Source: MFD02979-c5 sp963705385 (GTDB lineage: Bacteria > Bacteroidota > Bacteroidia > Cytophagales > Amoebophilaceae). From it: a stretch of DNA of 64,000 bases. The DNA lies in the NCBI GenBank assembly GCA_963705385.1, contig OY970075.1, positions 186,001-250,000 on the forward strand, given 5' to 3'. The translations under genes were made by a program, and so were the position numbers. Below the pieces are notes generated by a model. The model saw only the letters and a program-made list of their open reading frames with translations. It searched no databases and had not been told where the DNA came from. Within the stretch, counting starts at the first letter, position 1. Each line of letters opens with the position of its first letter. Below, one piece after another: positions 61,701 to 64,000 of this stretch.

Positions 61701-64000
61701 TACGAGAGGCTAGGGGAAGCCAGCAAAGGGCTAGGGTATTTGGAGCAAGCCCTGGAGATGATGCGGGTGCTCTATCCCGGTAACCACCCCTCTGTAGCTA
61801 CGTCCCTGAATAACGTGGGTAGAGCCTACCAGACGCTAGGGGAATCCAAGAAAGGGCTAGGGTATCAAGAGCAAGCCCTGGAGATGAGACAGGCTCTTTA
61901 TCCCGGTAACCACCCTGATGTAGCGGATTCCCTGAATAACGTGGGTAGTGCCTACGAGAAGCTAGGGGAATCCAAGAAAGGGCTAGGGTGTTTAGAGCAA
62001 GCCCTGGAGATGATACAGGCCCTTTATCCCGGTAACCACCCCTCTGTAGCAGGTTCCCTGAATAGTGTGGGTAATGCCTACCAGACGCTAGGGGAATCCA
62101 AGAAAGGGCTAGGGTATTATGAGCAAGCCCTGGAGATGAAGCGGGTGCTCTATCCCGGTAACCACCCTGATGTAGCTACGTCCCTGAATAACGTGGGTAT
62201 AGCCTACGAGACGCTAGGGGAATCTAGCAAAGGGCTAGGGTACTTGGAGCAAGCCCTCCAGATGTATAGGGCTCTTTATCCCGGTAACCACCCTGATGTA
62301 GCGGATTCCCTGAATAACGTGGGTATAGCCTACGAGAAGCTAGGGGAATCCAGCAAAGGGCTAGGGTACTTGGAGCAAGCCCTCCAGATGTATAGGGCTC
62401 TTTATCCCGGTAACCACCCTCATGTAGCGAATTCCCTGAATAGTGTGGGTCTAGCCTACGAGAGGCTAGGGGAAGCCAGCAAAGGGCTAGGGTGTTGTGA
62501 GCAAGCCCTGGAGATGATACAGGCTCTTTATCCTGGTAATCACCCTGATGTAGCGGGTTCCCTGAATAACGTGGGTATTGCCTACGAGAGGCTAGGGGAA
62601 GCCAGCAAAGGGCTAGGGTATTATGAGCAAGCCCTGGAGATGATACAGGCTCTTTATCCTGGCAACCACCCCTCCGTAGCAGCTTCCCTGAATAACGTGG
62701 GAGGTGCCTACCATGTCCTAGGGGAAATAAGGAAAGGGCTAGGGTATAAAGAGCAAGCCCTACAGATGAGACAGGCTCTTTATCCTGGTAACCACCCTGA
62801 TGTAGCTACGTCCCTGAATAGCGTGGGTAATGCCTACGAGACGCTAGGTGAATCCAGCAAAGGGCTAGGGTATCAAGAGCAAGCCCTCCAGATGAGACAG
62901 GCTCTTTATCCTGGTAACCACCCTCATGTAGCAGCTTCCCTGAATAGCGTAGGAGTTGCCTATGAGACGCTAGGGAAAGCCAGCAAAGGGCTAGGGTATC
63001 AAGAGCAAGCCCTGGAGATGATACAGGCTCTTTATCCTGGTAACCACCCTGATGTAGCTACGTCCCTGGATAACCTGGGAGGTGCCTACCAGAGGCTAGG
63101 GGAAGCCAAGAAAGGGCTAGGGTATCAAGAGCAAGCCCTGGAGATGAGACAGGCTCTTTATCCCGGTAACCACCCTGATGTAGCGGGTTCCCTGAATAAC
63201 GTGGGTAGTGCCTACCAGACGCTAGGTGAATCCAGCAAAGGGCTAAGGTATTATGAGCAAGCCTTGGAGATGTATAGAGCCCTTTATCCCGGCAACCACC
63301 CTCATGTAGCTACGTCCCTGGATAACCTGGGAGGTGCCTACCAGAGGCTAGGGGAAGCCAAGAAAGGGCTAGGGCATTTGGAGCAAGCCCTGGAGATGAG
63401 ACAGGCTCTTTATCCCGGTAACCACCCTGATGTAGCAGCTTCCCTGAATAGTGTGGGTATAGCCTGCCAGACGCTAGGTGAATCCAGGAAAGGGCTAGGG
63501 TATTTGGAGCAAGCCCTGGAGATGTACAGAGCTCTTTATCCTGGTAAGCACCCCTCTGTAGCTATATCCCTGGATAACGTGGGTAGTGCCTACAAGACGC
63601 TAGGGGAAGCCAAGAAAGGGCTAGGGTATTATGAGCAAGCCCTGGAGATGAAGCGGGTGCTCTATCCCGGTAACCACCCCTCTGTAGCTATATCCCTGGA
63701 TAACGTGGGTAGTGCCTACAAGACGCTAGGGGAAGCCAAGAAAGGGCTAGGGTATCAAGAGCAAGCCCTCCAGATGTATAGGGCCCTTTATCCCGGTAAC
63801 CACCCTGATGTAGCAGCTTCCCTGAATAACGTGGGTAGTGCCTACCAGACGCTAGGTGAATCCAAGAAAGGGCTAGGGTATTTTCAGCAAGCCCTGGAGA
63901 TGAAGCGGGTGCTCTATCCCGGTAACCACCCTGATGTAGCTATATCCCTGGATAACGTGGGTATAGCCTACGAGACGCTAGGGGAAGCCAGCAAAGGGCT
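58746..64000 (+). CDS. Giant lipoprotein: nucleotidyltransferase plus TPR array, paralog 2 (3' end outside window)
   Basis: The frame from ATG 58746 is open to the end of the window (1751 codons so far). Signal MYNPFQRCIAIMLLWSMALQ then SC, with Cys22. A Pro/Ala-rich region follows, then the part shared with the 24839-31174 gene: LEQLLGLEALWTLEESEDSA, nucleotidyltransferase G456-S457 and Asp468/Glu470 in GSMALQQMTPYSDLEF, third Asp530 in GINFDLGGKTP, and a DUF294-C-like helical domain (YDVKQEIYRLPDRLLYRLAM). From about residue 825 runs a TPR array with the consensus LNNVGSAYQTLGESSKGLGY and PGNHPDVA, different from its paralog. The nucleotidyltransferase active site looks complete. Likely exported and lipid-anchored; substrate unknown. 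Confidence 0.85.
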   Translation, partial: MYNPFQRCIAIMLLWSMALQSCTSNLKLDTGPVASQPQASKKPLRRFVGGEQHPQDKPMSISASTENAPAVPAAPQVAPAASLFIALPPSSFPPRTAVLPFPKTVLYNQRLSQGTAITQSPKNRIGRQGLLSGMMQGFEEKKESGLPQEDEEQKEAFPQEQRALGGSLLKLRPSEHQGPTALELAQKEATALKKVIKEQYGLLISQDREAADPQLVSGLLADLEQLLGLEALWTLEESEDSAQEYLVRLRNDDGLPLYGADVRERLMVLLERAYVQALKGAVSTTLLKGPSNLSHEEQERLAAALGQLAAFHQEQGRQTGDLSLYTDAAILYQHMLQVCEGEAEEAYRGLAEIKAAMIAKCKQGKARLSSRVSSDELQEEIARDKQILQDLRVEAKRRVAELEAAEMSDEGLYIEQSKALFAEIAQRVGAFLGRLYQESEDELGPAPCKYTVMGLGSMALQQMTPYSDLEFAILTEGSGDAATLDKYRAYFRELSHLVHLRVINLGETVMPRSKYGVSLDYLGKRGINFDLGGKTPLGRKDKPYLKKPYELIQPVAGMMRYLRNEGDKSTNMDKLLPFILERTCYVHGDPGLHAAYVAQKSVFFASTQTEQGVPVYQARALQKLLEGVVEMDYSHAGAGIAKSGQPGDLADFKPKFGYEDTGRLYDVKQEIYRLPDRLLYRLAMYYGLLPESGWDAVAQLSSRGIITREAAQHLGYAVSFATMLRLKTYLHQGQQGESMTVLGGMSQEAAQQFFVLSKESLQEGGSLFQYYYTALPLHVKMEAFFKGREGDFSPIQEEDFFQEESFYNDSYSVRGRIHQRVMQHAAAKTCYKKALEMYRAFYPGNHPDVAGSLNSVGIAYQMLGEASKGLGYYEQALEMNRALYPGNHPDVAVSLNNVGSVYQTLGEVSKGLGYYEQALEMRQALYPGNHPDVAASLNSVGIACQTLGESRKGLGYLEQALEIYRALYPGNHPHVAMFLNNVGIAYERLGEASKGLGYLEQALEMMRVLYPGNHPSVATSLNNVGRAYQTLGESKKGLGYQEQALEMRQALYPGNHPDVADSLNNVGSAYEKLGESKKGLGCLEQALEMIQALYPGNHPSVAGSLNSVGNAYQTLGESKKGLGYYEQALEMKRVLYPGNHPDVATSLNNVGIAYETLGESSKGLGYLEQALQMYRALYPGNHPDVADSLNNVGIAYEKLGESSKGLGYLEQALQMYRALYPGNHPHVANSLNSVGLAYERLGEASKGLGCCEQALEMIQALYPGNHPDVAGSLNNVGIAYERLGEASKGLGYYEQALEMIQALYPGNHPSVAASLNNVGGAYHVLGEIRKGLGYKEQALQMRQALYPGNHPDVATSLNSVGNAYETLGESSKGLGYQEQALQMRQALYPGNHPHVAASLNSVGVAYETLGKASKGLGYQEQALEMIQALYPGNHPDVATSLDNLGGAYQRLGEAKKGLGYQEQALEMRQALYPGNHPDVAGSLNNVGSAYQTLGESSKGLRYYEQALEMYRALYPGNHPHVATSLDNLGGAYQRLGEAKKGLGHLEQALEMRQALYPGNHPDVAASLNSVGIACQTLGESRKGLGYLEQALEMYRALYPGKHPSVAISLDNVGSAYKTLGEAKKGLGYYEQALEMKRVLYPGNHPSVAISLDNVGSAYKTLGEAKKGLGYQEQALQMYRALYPGNHPDVAASLNNVGSAYQTLGESKKGLGYFQQALEMKRVLYPGNHPDVAISLDNVGIAYETLGEASKG
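61230..64000 (+). repeat. At least 22 tandem 126-bp TPR-coding repeats (continues past window)
   Basis: 126-bp units such as CTTTATCCCGGTAACCACCC recur with few differences to the edge of the window. Units resemble each other far more than they resemble the units of the 25610-28690 array. Confidence 0.95.

Overview
The window reads as a chromosomal segment of a Bacteroidota bacterium of the Cytophagales type, most likely an obligate intracellular symbiont related to Amoebophilus/Cardinium. This is inferred from gene content, not from a marker tree. Supporting signs are a GldJ-type lipoprotein, a Bacteroidota-type LptE / TPR protein / SecG cluster, a SecA whose tail lacks the zinc-binding end, giant ankyrin and TPR lipoproteins, tandem queuosine-precursor transporters, many decayed genes, and debris of Rpn nuclease genes and insertion sequences. 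By eye the base composition is higher in GC than published Amoebophilus or Cardinium genomes, so the exact lineage is uncertain.

Layout. 0-1.3 kb: the 3' end of an unknown gene, a broken lipoprotein gene and an IS-like inverted repeat. 1.3-3.3 kb: nfeD-like and nuoN, translationally coupled. 3.4-4.5 kb: an IS481-family transposase with an internal stop. 4.5-15.6 kb (minus strand): a 3120-residue lipoprotein with ankyrin repeats, a SecA-like motor, TPR and a polymorphic-toxin-like tail, followed 2 bp later by a possible immunity gene and then a frameshifted gene. 15.6-21.6 kb: a graveyard of Rpn nuclease, RadC, DUF4143 ATPase, Fic and DHFR-like fragments around one intact Rpn gene and tRNA-Ser(GGA). 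21.6-24.3 kb: valS. 24.8-31.2 kb (minus): a 2111-residue lipoprotein joining a DUF294/GlnD-like nucleotidyltransferase to about 24 kinesin-light-chain-type TPRs. 32-58 kb: mostly housekeeping genes (ispB-like, two hsp20, sodA, tadA, a sigma-54 activator, lptE, secG, lptB, recJ, a TPR membrane protein, pdhA, recF, two yhhQ, dcuA-like, psd, cdsA, comF, gldJ, a SPOR protein, secA, dapF). 58.1-58.7 kb: an IS5-like remnant. 58.7 kb to the end: a second nucleotidyltransferase-TPR lipoprotein, running off the window.

How the genes fit together. The housekeeping genes serve the envelope (LPS export, phosphatidylethanolamine, Sec export, peptidoglycan precursor), DNA repair and import of host metabolites (dicarboxylates or aspartate, queuosine precursors). 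The three giant proteins are the accessory side. All three have a 22-residue lipoprotein signal with the lipid-modified Cys at position 22 and the same local pattern, so they look like one exported family carrying different payloads. The most interesting candidates are the SecA-like/toxin lipoprotein with its partner gene and the paralogous nucleotidyltransferase-TPR lipoproteins. The two hsp20 genes share a leader that could fold over an unusually strong ribosome binding site.
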